NCBI GenBank assembly: GCA_031769625.1
Contig: JAUIMM010000519.1
Span: 6,319,501-6,383,500, forward strand
From: Taudactylus pleione
Lineage: Eukaryota > Chordata > Amphibia > Anura > Myobatrachidae
Reading direction: 5' to 3'
DNA length: 64,000 nucleotides
Under the pieces are notes generated by a model. The model did not search any database, had not been told where the DNA came from, and was given only the letters and a program-made list of their open reading frames with translations. The first letter of the stretch is position 1; the number at the start of each line of letters is the position of its first letter. The translations under genes and the position numbers were made by a program. This document shows, one piece after another, positions 22,146-34,173 of this stretch.

Positions 22146-25100
22146 GGGATGAACACTCAAACACTCATTTCAAGGGGGATAAAACAGCAGATATCTTTTA
22201 TCAATATTATCAGAAGCTGTACTCTCAGGAACCTATATCTGAAACACAGAAACAATCTTTCTGGAGTGGGGTTTCTCTTCCACAACTGTCACTAACACAA
22301 ATGGAGACCTTAACTAATAAATTCACTATTGATGAAGTCGATCGAGCTATAAAATCGCTTAAACCCATGAAATCACCGGGCCCGGACGGTTGTAGTGGGG
22401 AGTTTTACAAAATACTTCGTCCGCATATTGTACAACCGTTGACTGATCTTTATAATTCCTTACTAGCCGGGGAACCCCTTCCACTACATTTTAACTCAGC
22501 TATAGTGAAAGTGTTACCAAAACCTGGTAGAGACCTTCTTCTCCCCTCGTCCTATAGGCCCATATCTCTACTTAATGTAGATGATAAAATCTTTACTAAA
22601 TTATTGGCAGAAAGACTTAAAATTATACTCCCTTCTTTTATACACCCAGATCAGACCGGTTTCATATGGGGCCGTAGTTCAGCCATTAATATCAGGAAGG
22701 TTCTTGCTGTTTTGCAATTCCTTCGTGACTCTCCAACGGATGATCCCGGGTTTCTTCTCTCATTAGACGCTGAAAAAGCTTTTGACTTGGTGACGTGGGA
22801 TCATCTGTTCGAGACTCTTAAACGGTTTGGCATGCCCTCCACTTTTACTCACTTAATTTCTTCTTTATACTCTTCCCCTAAAACGCAAGTCTTAACTAAT
22901 AAATACTTATCACCCGCCTTTCCTATACAAAGGGGTACGAGACAGGGATGTCCCCTTTCCCCTCTCCTATTTGCAGCTGCCCTCGAGCCATTGGCCATAG
23001 CCTTGAGACAAAGCCAATACTTCACAGGTATAAGAGTTAGACACCAGGAATGCAAGCTGTCCTTATTTGCAGACGATATGCTGCTTTTCATCTCAAGACC
23101 ATTGCATTCTATTCCAGCCATACTAAAAATTGTTGATATGTTTGGTTCCTTTGCAGGCTACCGTATTAACATAGATAAGTCAGAACTACTCCCAATTAGT
23201 GCACCCTCCTTCTTGAATTCTCATCCTCATGTTGCTTCACTATTTACAGTTGCATCACATAAACTTAAATATTTATGCATCTTCATACCAACAACACTTT
23301 CATCATTATATAGTTATAATTTTTCACCTGTTATTCATAAAATCCGATCCCAATTACTAAACTGGAAAGACCTTAAATTATCCTTATTAGGACGAGTAGT
23401 AGTAGTTAAAAATATAATATTTCCCAAGTTGGCATATTTGTTACAAATGCTACCTATTATGATCACGAAGGCTGATGCTCTACTATGCACGCAGGTCTTT
23501 TCTAAATTTGTTTGGCACTATCGTAAACCCAGGATGAGCCGCTCCCGTACTTATTTACCTAAAACTAGAGGTGGACTTGGTATGCCACATATTGAGGGGT
23601 TTGCCAGATCTGCCTTCTTTCGTTATATAACGGATTGGCTGCTACACACTAGCAATTTCACTGACCCTGTCTTAGAAGAAGCCCTTTTTCATCCGTATGC
23701 ACCAGCAGCTCTACTTCACACCCCTACTACACAAATTCCCTCAGGGATTAGATCTAATATATTATTCTGGGACACATATAGAGCATGGATTAATATAAAT
23801 AAAAGTCTAAAGAGGAGCCCTTTCTCATCTTCCTATATACCCTTCTGGGGTAACCCATCTTTCACCCCCTCTCTCACTAACTCGAATTTTCAAACTTGGT
23901 ATCAGAAAGGCATAATGTCTATTAAAGAAGTATTTGACCCAGGTGGTCATCTCCTTTCTTTTTCAGATTTGCGGGAGAGGTATAATGTCCCCCAAGCACA
24001 TTTTTTCATGTTTTTGCAAATCCGCCACTACATTCAATCCTTGGACCCTCCTCTGACTACCTCCAGCCCCCCAGATGTATTGCTATCAATACTATCTTCA
24101 TGTAAATTAATTAAATTTCGTATTAGATACCTGTACTCTCAACTAGTTGAAGCATCTCCTCATACGTGGTCATCCACCATTCAGGCATGGCAATTAGAAT
24201 TAACTGATTTAACGGATTTTTAACCAATTATGGTTTGTTTGGATAAGATTTTACCAGCCCTTAAATCTGCCCGTCTACAGGAAGTACACATCCGTACTTT
24301 AAACCGTACTTATATAGCTCCCATCCAAAGGAAGTATTTTGTTCCCTCTGATTCGGGCAATTGTATTAAGTGTGGTCAGTCTGAAGCCTCGCTATCCCAC
24401 AATTTATGGCAATGTGGTAAAGTCGCTAAATTTTGGAACAAATTATTGCAACACATAAATTCCATGTTACAAATACGGTTACCCAAAACAGTTGCGCCAT
24501 TTTTATTTGCGGAGTTCTCCTCATGGGAGAAAATCCACCCTTTACAACCTTGGAAACCCCTATTGACTGTTGTGGTCATGGTAGCTAAACATTTGATCCT
24601 CAAACATTGGATTTCCAGTTCGGCACCTACGTTAGCTGAATGGAAAACTGCTATGCTAGAAGTGTTATATCATGAGAGGCGGATGGCCACGTATGATATA
24701 GAAAGAGGTATTTTGGCCTTCTCCAAAAAGTGGGAAATATATATAGCTCAGTTACCCAATTACTTACAAGATAACATCTGGAAGGTATTCGAACATACGG
24801 AATGGTTCTTACAGAGGCAAATCGTTTAATTACTAGTTTAATTACACTTTTACTACTTCTTCTTTTCCACCTCCTATATGGATAGGTGCCTGGCTTAGAG
24901 GTTTAAGTGCTTAGACCTGTATTTAAATTTTATACTTTCTGATATTATAAGTTTTGACCCGAGTATGACATGGGAACTCTTTGCGAAACCCTGCTGGTAA
25001 CACACTACTCTTACAAGAATGCATACCTTGTTATATAAACTGAGATACCATTGTGTGGTGCACGTATTGTTTTATTCTACTTTACTTTATTTTATTTTAT

Positions 25101-25325
25101 TCTATATTATTTCATTTTATTATTTTATTTTATGATTCCATACTTTCTTATCTTTATTTCTACTTTATTGTAAAAAAAAAAAAAAAAGGGGACAGTAATT
25201 ACTGTATTTGTCTCTTAAATTAACATTGTTTGTATGTGTGTATGCAAAATTCTGAAATGTATATTCATATACTATGTAAATTTTCTCTTTTGCTGTTCAA
25301 TAAACAGTTTTCAAAAAAAATTTAA
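22146..25325 (+). mobile_element. 5'-truncated Tx1-like L1 retrotransposon
   Basis: A 3.18-kb insertion bounded by a perfect 17-bp duplication, AAATACAGTATAATAAA, at 22129-22145 and 25326-25342. It begins inside ORF2, upstream of the reverse transcriptase, and ends with an AT-rich 3' UTR, an AATAAA signal near 25300 and a short A-rich tail. The perfect duplication, the A-rich end and the 5' truncation are classic target-primed reverse transcription. Few coding lesions suggest a recent insertion. Confidence 0.95.
22165..24829 (+). pseudogene. L1 ORF2: reverse transcriptase and C-terminal Cys/His motif
   Basis: The reading frame is already open before the Met at 22301 (a stretch reading FYQYYQKLYSQEP lies upstream), so the endonuclease was lost by 5' truncation. 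RT motifs run in order: SPGPDG, LPSSYRPISLLN, SLDAEKAFDLV (first Asp), RGTRQGCPLSPLLF and FADDMLLF (23066-23089, both Asp), then the thumb. A single in-frame TAA at 24221-24223 separates the main part from the C-terminal part (24230-24829). That part carries CIKCGQSEASLSHNLWQC, the Cys-Cys-His-Cys pattern usual at the end of L1-clade ORF2. The only obvious lesions in the kept part are this stop and the truncation. L1 versus Tx1 subclade is not settled. Confidence 0.9.
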
Positions 25326-25342
25326 AAATACAGTATAATAAA

Positions 25343-25809
25343 ATTAATTGGTCTGTTTGTTTATCTGTCCGGTTATGCATTCAGACACCCCTGCACTGAT
25401 TGGGATGAAGCCAAAACCAAGGTGGTCCAGTTGGATCCTGGCCAGGTTTTAGGGGAGCTAGGGTCCTGGTTGGATCTCCCGTTGGTGTATGCTGGGCAGA
25501 ACTTTGACCCGAGGAGCCTGTTCTGAGCCTTCCACTGGATGGATTTGGACGAAAATTTCACAGAGTGGTAACACTGGATCCCAGAAGACATACTAGTGGG
25601 TTGAGGTCCTGGTTGGACTTCCCGTTGTGTACGCTGGGCAGGACCTTGATCCGGGGATGCTGGGCAGAACTTTGACCCAGGGACCCTGTTCATTCCTTCC
25701 ACTGGATGGATTTGGATGAATACTTAACAGAGGGGTGGCAATTGGTCTGGGATGCATAACTTAATAACTTGAAGATTTAAACCCAGGCAATGCTGGGTAC
25801 TTCACCTAG
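25343..25809 (+). mobile_element. Helitron-like 3' end
   Basis: The segment ends with a small hairpin (CCCAGGCAATGCTGGG, 25783-25798), seven bases and then CTAG followed by T. This is the standard Helitron 3' layout (hairpin, CTRR, insertion between A and T). The left part contains GGTCTGTTTGTTTATCTGTC. It also holds two imperfect copies of a unit of about 150-180 bp containing CTGGGCAGAACTTTGACCC and TTCCACTGGATGGATTTGGA. No Rep/helicase is present. The L1 at 22146-25325 may have inserted into this element. Confidence 0.6.
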
Positions 25810-26331
25810 TACAGTATAATTAATTGAGAGGGGTGTCCCAGGGGTACTGCACTGTGTCCTGTAATTTTTACAATAAGATAAGGATTTTCCCCTGCTATTC
25901 ACTAGTTTGGAGCTGCTAACTAAAATCCGTGTTAATTCCCATTGAGACCAGTGTTAGCTTAATGAAAATGTATTAATTATTTATTATTTCTATTCTAATT
26001 GAATAGTGAAAAGTCTGGGCCATGGGTTTTTACCCCGTGCTTAGTCACTTTTGGCCAATTCACGGCTAATTGAAAATATCCCGTTAATTATTATCTCCAA
26101 GTTCATTAAAATACACAGCTTTTCCCTTTGACTTTTGCAAGGTGCCTATAAAAACACCAATACATTCCTTATTAATTCATTCAGACCAGGAAATGGTGAT
26201 AAGACAGTTAGGGGCATATTAATTATTGGTCCCTAGTTTGTCACAATTATCGCTGCTATTTGTACTAGTTTTGGGGAAATAAATATATTTTTTTCTGCAG
26301 GAATACAGCGGGAAAATGAGCAGACTCCATA
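25810..26331. other. No feature seen
   Basis: AT-rich unique-looking sequence without supported genes. Confidence 0.45.
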
Positions 26332-26625
26332 GGGCCTGATTCTGAATCGCGTGCTGTGCCGATGCCGCATGCATGCATCCCGTTTGTTGGCACTCAGAGC
26401 CACAGAACCGGACACACGGTCTGTGGACTGCAGTGGGCGTTCCCGGGATGTAACAGGGGGTGACTAAACTGAAGTCAGTGTGTCACTTTAAGAGGCTGCG
26501 TCCAAAGACGCACTGCAGCTCCCACAGGAGTCCATGGTCAGAAGGAGAAACTGCACCTGTCACCCTTGGTGTGTGATGCACCGAGATGGAAAAGCACTGT
26601 CATAAGCATGTGTCTCAGTCATACT
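26332..26625. mobile_element. Partial GGGCCTGATTC-type MITE
   Basis: GGGCCTGATTCTGAATCGCG marks a left tip. I see no matching right tip before the next repeat near 26626 (CATACTTGCCAACT). Confidence 0.5.
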
Positions 26626-26797
26626 TGCCAACTACTCCCTGAAGTAGTAGCAATCTCCCAGTCTCCCTGAAGAGTCTAACAATCTCCCTGATTGCACCTT
26701 ACCCCCATTATGATGCTGTTATATAAAAAAATCAGAGCTATATACATTCAAATGGGATTATTAGTATTATTTCCCTGCATTGGTTATAAGGCACAAT

Positions 26798-27346
26798 GGG
26801 CCTGATTCAGAGCCGGACGCTCTGACCAGAGCGCTCGCTCTGAATCAGGGCCCTCCTACCTGAAAATGGAGCGGCCTCATGGACACTCGCATAGCTGTGG
26901 GTTACCACCCACAGCTATAGCGAGCGTCCATGATGATGGTCGCGATGGTCAAGACCATCGCGACCATCGGGCTTGCGACAAGACCCTGCGGTAGGGTCTC
27001 GCTGCTGCAAGCCCTGGAGTGATTTTGGCTCTATCAGAGCCAAAATCACTCCCACTGACATCATTACTGATGTCAGTGGGGCTGGACTCAGACGGTAGGC
27101 GTTCCCATGGGAATGCCTCCGTCTGGCAGCCACGCCCCAGGCACGCCCACCAAAGGGGGCGTGCTGTCAGTCACCATCGACAGCACGCCCCCTTTGGTGC
27201 GAGACCCATAACGACGGCTTTGCCGTCATTATTCGGGTCTCGCACATGCGCACGACGGAGCTCCCTCCGTCGTGTGCATGCGCATTAGGGCACCATCGAC
27301 CCGCTTGCGAGCGTCCTACACTCGCGAGCGGGTCTGAATCAGGCCC
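26798..27346. mobile_element. GGGCCTGATTC foldback MITE (Harbinger-type)
   Basis: GGGCCTGATTCAGAGCCGGA at the left mirrors GGGTCTGAATCAGGCCC at the right, with AAT on both sides (26795-26797 and 27347-27349). A 3-bp duplication and G-rich tips fit PIF/Harbinger. The interior holds nested palindromes such as AAAATCACTCCCACTGACAT and CAGCACGCCCCCTTTGGTGC. It is clearly the same family as 55652-56204. Confidence 0.85.
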
Positions 27347-27633
27347 AATGATCCCTATGGCTACAGGCATTTTCTGAAAAGTATCTGTGTGTTTTCCTTA
27401 ACAAATAGATCTTACTAACTGCATCATTTACATGTGGATGTAAGTCAGTATTATGACACGCCCCGCAGATGTAGCAGTACACACCCACTTTACCGCCGCG
27501 CTCATAGGTGTTGCTTTCACAATATCCCTGAAATGCTTTTTCAAAAAGTATTCCACAAACATCTCCTGCCGTATTAGCATAAGACACAGACGCTGCAGTA
27601 GCTTCTCCATGCAACTCGGAATCAGGCCCATAG

Positions 27634-28569
27634 CATACCTCCCAACTATCCCGATTCCAGCAGAACAGTCTCGTTTTTTGGGAAGTTGGGGACACTCAGG
27701 AACCACCACAGCTCTGCTCTGCTAAGCAGAGAGCAGCTGTGGCGTGAATGGATGCTGCACCCATGCACACGGTATCCATTTAGTGCAGGGAGAGAGCTGG
27801 GGGCAGCCCAGCAGCTGAGGGAGTGCCTGATTCAGCAAGAACCGCAGATGAGAATTCGCACGCACCTGGCCGATGTTTTCTCACTGTGCATGCGTATGCA
27901 ACGCAGTGCGCGAACTAGCCAGTGCGAGAAGGTAAGGGTACGCAGGCTACACGCAGTGAGTACGCAGCGCCAGTGAGTATGCAGCCCCTTTCCGATATTG
28001 ATTGACAGGAAGTCTCATTTGTGTGCGGGGGTGGTCAGGCGAACGCAGGTGTGCCTGTTCGCTGGGACGCCGTTATATGGGAGCGCATAATTAAGGCAGT
28101 GCGGCGGCATACGCAGCCAGAAGACTCGATCCACCCAGGAACTTGCCAAAATCCTGCACAAGATCAGGTCAGCCTCTATTGTGCATATGGTTCCGATGGT
28201 TCTCAATGTTACCGATGTTTCCGCTGTCTTGCGCACTACTCAGGCTTTGAGCAAAGAGAAGTGGGCCGCATTGTGTAGTGCTCAGAGTCTGCATATTATG
28301 CTGCGGTTGCTGTGTGTATGTAATGATTAGCATATATTCGCAGCAGCTGAGTGCGTGCGTGTGCACACTTGCGTTCTTTGCTGAATCAGTCCCAGAGTGC
28401 TGGGCTTGGCCTCAGCATGATGTAATACAGGGGCGTGACTTGAGGACACGCCCCATAAATGAATTACCGAGGGGTGTGGCCTTGTAAGAACGAGGTCACA
28501 CCCCCTTTTTGGACACCTTCGGCGCGCACAGGGGTCCCCACTTCAGTATCCAAAATGTTGGGAGACATG
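27634..28569. mobile_element. Element with CATACCTCCCAAC ends, split by a MITE
   Basis: The left tip CATACCTCCCAACTATCCCG mirrors a right tip AATGTTGGGAGACATG, and CCATAG flanks both sides (27628-27633 and 28570-28575). Another MITE (27835-28393) lies inside. Non-coding. Confidence 0.7.
27835..28393. mobile_element. GGGCCTGATTC-type MITE nested in 27634-28569
   Basis: CCTGATTCAGCAAGAACCGC at the left mirrors GCGTTCTTTGCTGAATCAGT at the right, with GAGTG immediately before it and AGAGTG after. Interior motifs (TGACAGGAAGTC, CGAACGCAGGTGTGCCTG, GCGCATAATTAAG) recur in 15254-15815, 51033-51602 and 58943-59335. Confidence 0.75.
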
Positions 28570-28575
28570 CCATAG

Positions 28576-29570
28576 TGTGTAGCAGACTATTTTGTTACAG
28601 TTCCAACAGGTTATGTTAGTGATCCAAATAATATGGAAGCTTGAGTAATCTTATGTAAATTTGACAAATATCCAGCTGGGCCAGTGATTCCCAACCAGTG
28701 TGTCAGCACACATTTCTGTGTCACAATACCAAGTTGTATGTGTCATAAGCATTTCTGGGTAATACACTAAGGCTAAGCTGAAGATATGAACTTATTTTTT
28801 TTTTTAAATCAGAATTCTGCTCACATTATACAGAACAAAAGAAAGAAGAGAATATTTATACAATTCCTGGCAGTAACAGAGTAACACAGTATGCAATACA
28901 ACATCCAAATGATTAGCACAGTACAATTGTTAACATCCATGTCATCAGTGGATTAATGTTTATTTCCGATATGGTAAACCTTTTCTCATACTTATGTCCA
29001 TGAACCAATTGCCTGAGAATCAGGAAAATTATCAAGGATTGTACTTTTACCTGTTAAGCTACAGTACCATAAGGGAGATTGATGCTCTATGCCCCCTTAG
29101 GCTACAAATGGATTCACTAGTTTATCCTCTAAACAGGAAACTGAAAGAACCTGACATAATAATATAATACCTGAGAGGACAAAATGTGTGGAGGCTCACC
29201 TGCTCCATCCAGTGTTCATGGAGGGTATTAACAGCTAATTCATCTGCTACTGTAATAAGGTTTTATTAATAAAAAACGTATTTGTCAATGCAGGAAATGG
29301 TAGAACCCAATGTCCAACAAACATATTGTGAATTTATACCTTTAAATGATTGAGAAGGCAGCTGGGCTGTAATGATAAAATTCTATATTAGAACATGGCG
29401 TACATCCCTCAGTCCAAATGTAAACACTATTTCTTGTAAGCTAAGCATTCAGGCAATGTAAGAGTTAAATACTGAACAAGTCATTCCTTAAGTGTTGTCA
29501 TAGGCTGTAGCTTCTCGGATCTCAACAGAGTAAATATTTTTTCCAGGACATTTAACTATCATTACTGATG
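28576..29570. other. No gene recognised
   Basis: AT-rich sequence with no credible ORF, RNA gene or repeat boundary that I could place. Confidence 0.45.
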
Positions 29571-29579
29571 CTGGTCAGG

Positions 29580-30112
29580 TGTGTCCATCATCAGCAAGCA
29601 TAGGGGCTGGGGCACGCTGATGATGGACACACCCGGTGGTTAGTGCACATCTCTGATGCTTTGTGTGCATGTGCAGAAAGGGTCCTGCGATCTCGCTCAT
29701 AAACCTCCCCAAGCCACGGCACGATTGACACACTGAGACGTTTGGGGTTGAAACAGGGGCGTGGCTGGGGGCCGTTCCCTGAAACAGGGGCGTGTCGCCC
29801 CCGTTTTCCGGGAGGGACGAGGCCAGGGTCTGCGTCTGTGGATGCAGATTTCCTGGAATCGCAAGTGACCAGGACCTGGTCAGGCTGAAGTAAGCTTCAG
29901 CAGCCTGGTCAAAGGAGCAACAATCACCACTGATGGTCGCAATGGTGATCCCAGGCCGCGACCTCGGTCGCAGCATTGGGCAAGCAGATGCAGCAAGGGG
30001 GTGTTTGTTTCCCACAGACACCTCCTGCTGCATTAGCATTTTAGATGGACGGAATTGCACAGCCTCTTGTGTGCGGCTCTGCAATTCCGTTCCTCTTTGA
30101 ATCAGGCCCAGC
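29580..30112. mobile_element. GGGCCTGATTC-type MITE, right end clear
   Basis: The right tip reads TTTGAATCAGGCCC at about 30096-30110. The left part contains a 60-bp hairpin (GTGTGTCCATCATCAGC with its complement, 29579-29634), but no clear left tip. Confidence 0.5.
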
Positions 30113-30117
30113 TTTTT

Positions 30118-30592
30118 ATGGCTGATTCTGAGTCCGACACATGTGCGATTGCTTTTCCCTTAGGCATGCTGCTCACTTTAATATGCTAATGCAAGAATCC
30201 GCAAATTGTGCAGAAAATCTGTGTAAACGATAATAGAACTTATCCCGTCCATTGGGCATCAGTCCGCAGACGCCACCATCATCATCACTATCTGGACATG
30301 CACCAGCCCAGTGCTAAGTGGAAAAGATCCATCAGAGACAGACACCCTATCTCCATCCCAACGCTACAATCACACATGGAAGTTGGATTACCAGCCACGA
30401 CACTCTCACAAAATAGGGCGAACGCAGAAACGCCCATTTCACGGAAAGTGCGATCCGTCAATATAGACAGATCAATCAGTTTGCAGTAGCGATCTGCGCC
30501 AGTTAGTGCAAGACTCATTTGGAGCATGCGCAGTCAACGATTTCTTTCTTTCACTCATGCGCATTATGTTCGATTCAGAGTCAGGACCTTAG
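30118..30592. mobile_element. GGGCCTGATTC-related MITE
   Basis: TATGGCTGATTCTGAGTCCG at the left pairs imperfectly with TTCGATTCAGAGTCAGGACC at the right. The interior is unique among the copies here. Non-coding; ORFs over it are accidental. Confidence 0.6.
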
Positions 30593-31335
30593 TGTTTGAG
30601 TGACACAACAATATAGATATTTTGATGGAGAAACCAGATAATTTTTTACTGTTTCAAAGTGTGGACTATGGTTCAAGAGTTAGATTGTTATTATTATGTC
30701 ATGCTGAGCATCAGGCGTCAGGGGACTGCGCTTCCATCCCGCATACAGTACCTAGACTTTTGGGACTGTTGGGAGACATATCCCACTAGATGATGCTTCT
30801 TTAATGCCTCACGCACAGGGGCAGGTGTATGCGCCAGTGAAGAGATGTTTTAGGGAAGTGGGTTGGGGGTTGTGACCATAATGGGCTGGGCTTATGTTCA
30901 GCTCTTAGTGATATCTGGTCTAAAGGCTGTGTTATGTGCTGGCTGAGTGTACCTGGTAAGTCTAAAAGTGCGTACTACACACTAGACGATATTTTGCACG
31001 ATTCACCCGATTTTAATGCATCGGAAAGACAAATCGTGTAAAATATGTTCACAATACTGATGTGAGTACCCGCGGGTCGTACATCGCATCTTCAGATCTT
31101 GCCTACAGGCAAGATTTCTCACTCTCATACACAATATTGTGCAGATCATTCGTGTGTTGGCACTGACGATTTGTCGCCCGATCTATTGTCCATTCCACGT
31201 CACTTGACTGACATATCCCTGTCTCCATTTTGTGCATCGTGCCTTAGAAGGAGATGAACGTGATTTCAGCAGCTGGCATACCTGATCGTGCGGCCCTTAT
31301 ATTTTGGTAAGTATAATGATAGTGCTACTGAACTC

Positions 31336-31730
31336 CAGTGTATCCACTGACCACCAATGTGTTTTGGTGCAAACTCTGTCCAGCAATATCTATTATTAAA
31401 TGCATGACCCACCCACTGTCCACCAATGTGTATTAAATGCATGACCCACCCACTGACTACCAATGTGTATAAATGCATGACCCACTGTCCACCAATGTGT
31501 ATTAAATGCATGTCCCACCAACTGACCACCACCGTGTCCCCTCCCCTGTCCACCAATATCTATTATTAAATGCATGACCCACCCACTGACCACCAATGTG
31601 TATAAATGCATGACCCACTGTCCACCAATGTTGATTAAATGTATGACCCACCCACTGACCACCACTGTGCCCCCTCCCCTGTCCACCAATGTGTACTAAA
31701 TGCATGATCCACCCGTAGAAAGTTATGGAG
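31336..31730. repeat. Minisatellite at the transposase C-terminus
   Basis: Units of about 30-36 bp with CCACCAATGTGTATTAAATG and CATGACCCACCCACTG, plus longer variants carrying CACCACTGTGCCCCCTCCCC. In the minus strand the unit reads HAFNTHWWTVG, like the last transposase residues (DHAFSTHWWTG). The array probably grew out of the gene end. Confidence 0.9.
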
Positions 31731-32291
31731 GACACAGAACGCCAAGACAACCCAGTCAATTTTGTCCATACGCAGTTTTACTGAGGTGTGGAAAATGCGG
31801 AAGCAGTTACTGAGAATTCCAAACGCATTTTCCACAATACGGCGTGCCCTGGAAAGCCTGGAATTGTAGATCTGCTTCTCTCTGGTCAGGCCCCTTTGTG
31901 CATATGGCCTCATGATATTCTTGTGTAATGCGAAAGCCTCGTCAGCCACAAAGACAAAGTTTAGGCCGTGTTTCGTTTCCTCCACTGTCGGTAACTTGAG
32001 GTCTTGGAGGTGAGCCTCTGGTAGAAAGCCGTCTGTTTGAATGACCCACCATCCAAAGCACGGCCATTGTTGCCAACTTCCACCAACAAAAATTCGTAAT
32101 TGCCATTCACCACCGCCATGAGAAAGATGCTGAAGTACCCCTTATAGTTATAATAGTAGGATCCTCTGTTGGCAGGTGGGGTGCTGTGGATATGTTTCCC
32201 ATCTATGGCTCTCAAGCAGTTAGGGAAATTCCAACACTGTTCAAATTCTTCAGCAATGGTGTTCCACTCATCCATGGTTGTAGGAAACTAG
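31690..32291 (-). pseudogene. Harbinger transposase, C-terminal exon
   Basis: The exon begins after a TTTTTCTAG acceptor near 32291 and reads TMDEWNTIAEEF, then LRAIDGKHI (first catalytic Asp), YYYNYKGYFSI and VGNNGRALDGGSF. A 1-bp frameshift near 32020 leads to FVFVADEAFAL (second Asp) and RRIVENAFGIL (the Glu). All three DDE residues are visible. The N-terminal DNA-binding exon is not recognisable, and the C-terminus (LRVDHAFSTHWWTGEG) runs into the minisatellite. In animal Harbingers this enzyme cuts and joins DNA and needs the Myb-like partner for nuclear import and end recognition. Confidence 0.88.
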
Positions 32292-32437
32292 AAAAAGATG
32301 AAAATATTGGTCAAAACATGAACATTAATTGTTTGATTATTTTTTTCTCTGTAGAAACCCCACCCAATAACTGGATTTGTCGGGGGCTCCTGACTTGAGT
32401 CTGATTGGAGAAAGTTAGGGGGATGTATCACTTTCCC

Positions 32438-32841
32438 CATGCCCACCAGCAGCTGCTACTACCCAGAAAAAAAGGCGTTGGCAGGGAAGAAAGCAGCCGC
32501 AGATGACTTATTGAGGCAGGCTGAAGAGGTCTTAAGAAGTCCCCCCGACCACTTTAATCATCCACATAAATATCTCCATGAGGAAGATGAGTCCTGACAT
32601 GCAGCTTGAATTTCACTGTCTGCTGTATGATTTGGTGATCAGGGCGCTCAGAAATAATTTGTCTCCAGCCACCTACATCTCTGAACATCATCCCTACCCA
32701 TCTGCCCCTCCCGCCTCTGTGATGCCTCCCACCCAGTCACAGCCTACTCCCCCACCCACTAACCCATCTACCTCAAGCCAGGCTATTTATAGTGCCCTTT
32801 TGGAATCTGAGGAGAAAATTCCTGGGTTTTACAACCTTTAA
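32438..32841 (+). pseudogene. Harbinger accessory protein, C-terminal part
   Basis: The reading frame from ATG at 32438 gives MPTSSCYYPEKKALAGKK then DDLLRQAEEVLRSPPDHF. It stops near 32596, but a 1-bp shift continues into MQLEFHCLLYDLVIRALRNN and a Pro/Ser/Thr-rich tail ending EKIPGFYNL at 32841. A helical segment before a Pro-rich tail, in divergent orientation to the transposase, fits the Myb/SANT- or MADF-type second protein of Harbinger elements. I do not see the DNA-binding domain itself, so the subtype is open. Confidence 0.65.
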
Positions 32842-32956
32842 CAGTTTTATTTTATGTTTTTATAGAATTATCAACAAGTTTTATCTCTCCCAATAGCTAC
32901 TCTATGGTATATTGTGGTGACGACCCTGGTTGGACACGGTCACTAAACACATGGCA

Positions 32957-33552
32957 CAGGGTCGGATTAATGGGAGGGTGACAGGGACGGCGGTTGTCCC
33001 GGGGCCCCCACACATAGAGGGGCCCACACACAGGGTCGATGTGACCCTGCCAAGAACAGGTGTCCAGCGGCACCTGTTCCCGGATGGGGGCCGGGCACAG
33101 AAGCCACGGCTGTTCTATTACATGCAGCAGCAGTCTCAGTGCTGCTGCATGCAACACAGACTCTGAGCGGCTCCTGAGTCCCCTCATCAGCGTCATGTGA
33201 CACATCCGTGACGTTGAGGAGGAAACCGAGGAGCAGCTCTGCCGGGATACATGCATCAGGTAAGAGAGGTGCTGGAGGGGGGGAGCAGGACAGCAGGCGC
33301 CATGTGGCTTGCGAGGGGTGGGGCAGCATTAGTAGGCACAGAAGCCGTGTGGCTGGAGGGGCATTAGTAGGTAGGCACAGGCGCCGTGTGGCTGCTGGGG
33401 TGGGGAGGATTAGTATGCACAGTCGCTGTGGGACTTGGGGGGGGTGTACAGCGGCTGAGGGGCTGTAGAAACAGGCCTGGCGCCATGTGGCTTGGAGGGG
33501 GCCCCCACAACTTAGTTGCCCCATGGCCCCTACAAGCCTTAATCCGGCCCTG
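32957..33552. mobile_element. Non-autonomous hAT nested in Harbinger
   Basis: CAGGGTCGGATTAATGGG at 32957 mirrors CCTTAATCCGGCCCTG ending at 33552. Perfect 8-bp duplications ACATGGCA flank it (32949-32956 and 33553-33560). Inside are GGGGCCCCCACAC-type palindromic arms and irregular repeats of GGCGCCATGTGGCTTG. Long ORFs on the minus strand here are accidental. Confidence 0.95.
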
Positions 33553-34173
33553 ACATGGCATAAAGACAGATTGTTGGAAGCCGGGGCCACAATCTGTACT
33601 TGCGCCATGTGTTTCTTGGCCTATTCAATCCGGTGCCTAACCCACCATATATCATAAAGCAGCATAGCTATTGGGACTGATAAAACTTGTTGATAATTGC
33701 CTTATACATTATAAATGCATATTGAGTAAAAAAAAATGCATTTTCAGAGTTGTTTTTTTCCATTTTTGGAATACCAATTTTATAGTGTTGTCATAAAGAC
33801 AGTTTTATTACACGCAGCCATGTTCGCAGCAAATTTTACACTGTTTGAAAGTGTTTTACAATAAAAAAAAATTAAAAATATTTTTTTTTTCTTTCTAAAG
33901 AAATTAATGTGTAGTGTGTTTTTTCTTTCCTTGCAAAACTGGTACTGCAAAACTTTGACAATAGCCTTGCAGGTCTCCGGAATGATGACACAGTTATTGT
34001 GCATGATCTAACGATTTGCTAATCGTTAACGGCGCACGATAGATCGCTAGTTTGTTGGTCAGATTGGATACTTTTTAGCACCATATCGTGTCCTGGAGTG
34101 CCGGGGAGAGTTCAAGGGAAATCGCTTATGATATCGCATTATGAGCACATCGTCTAGTGTGTACGAACCACTT

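Larger units (their letters stand above)
30966..34173 (-). mobile_element. PIF/Harbinger transposon, two genes, decayed
   Basis: The terminal repeats are AAGTGCGTACTACACACTAG (30966) and CTAGTGTGTACGAACCACTT (to 34173), with TAA/AAA outside. Inside are a DDE transposase on the minus strand and a divergent accessory gene on the plus strand, the standard animal Harbinger pair. A minisatellite (31336-31730) and a nested hAT (32957-33552) lie within. Without the nested hAT the element is about 2.6 kb. Both genes carry frameshifts. Confidence 0.9.

Noticed and set aside
32967..33608. 213-codon minus ORF
   Set aside because: Covers the non-autonomous hAT and crosses its right boundary, so it cannot be an ancestral gene.
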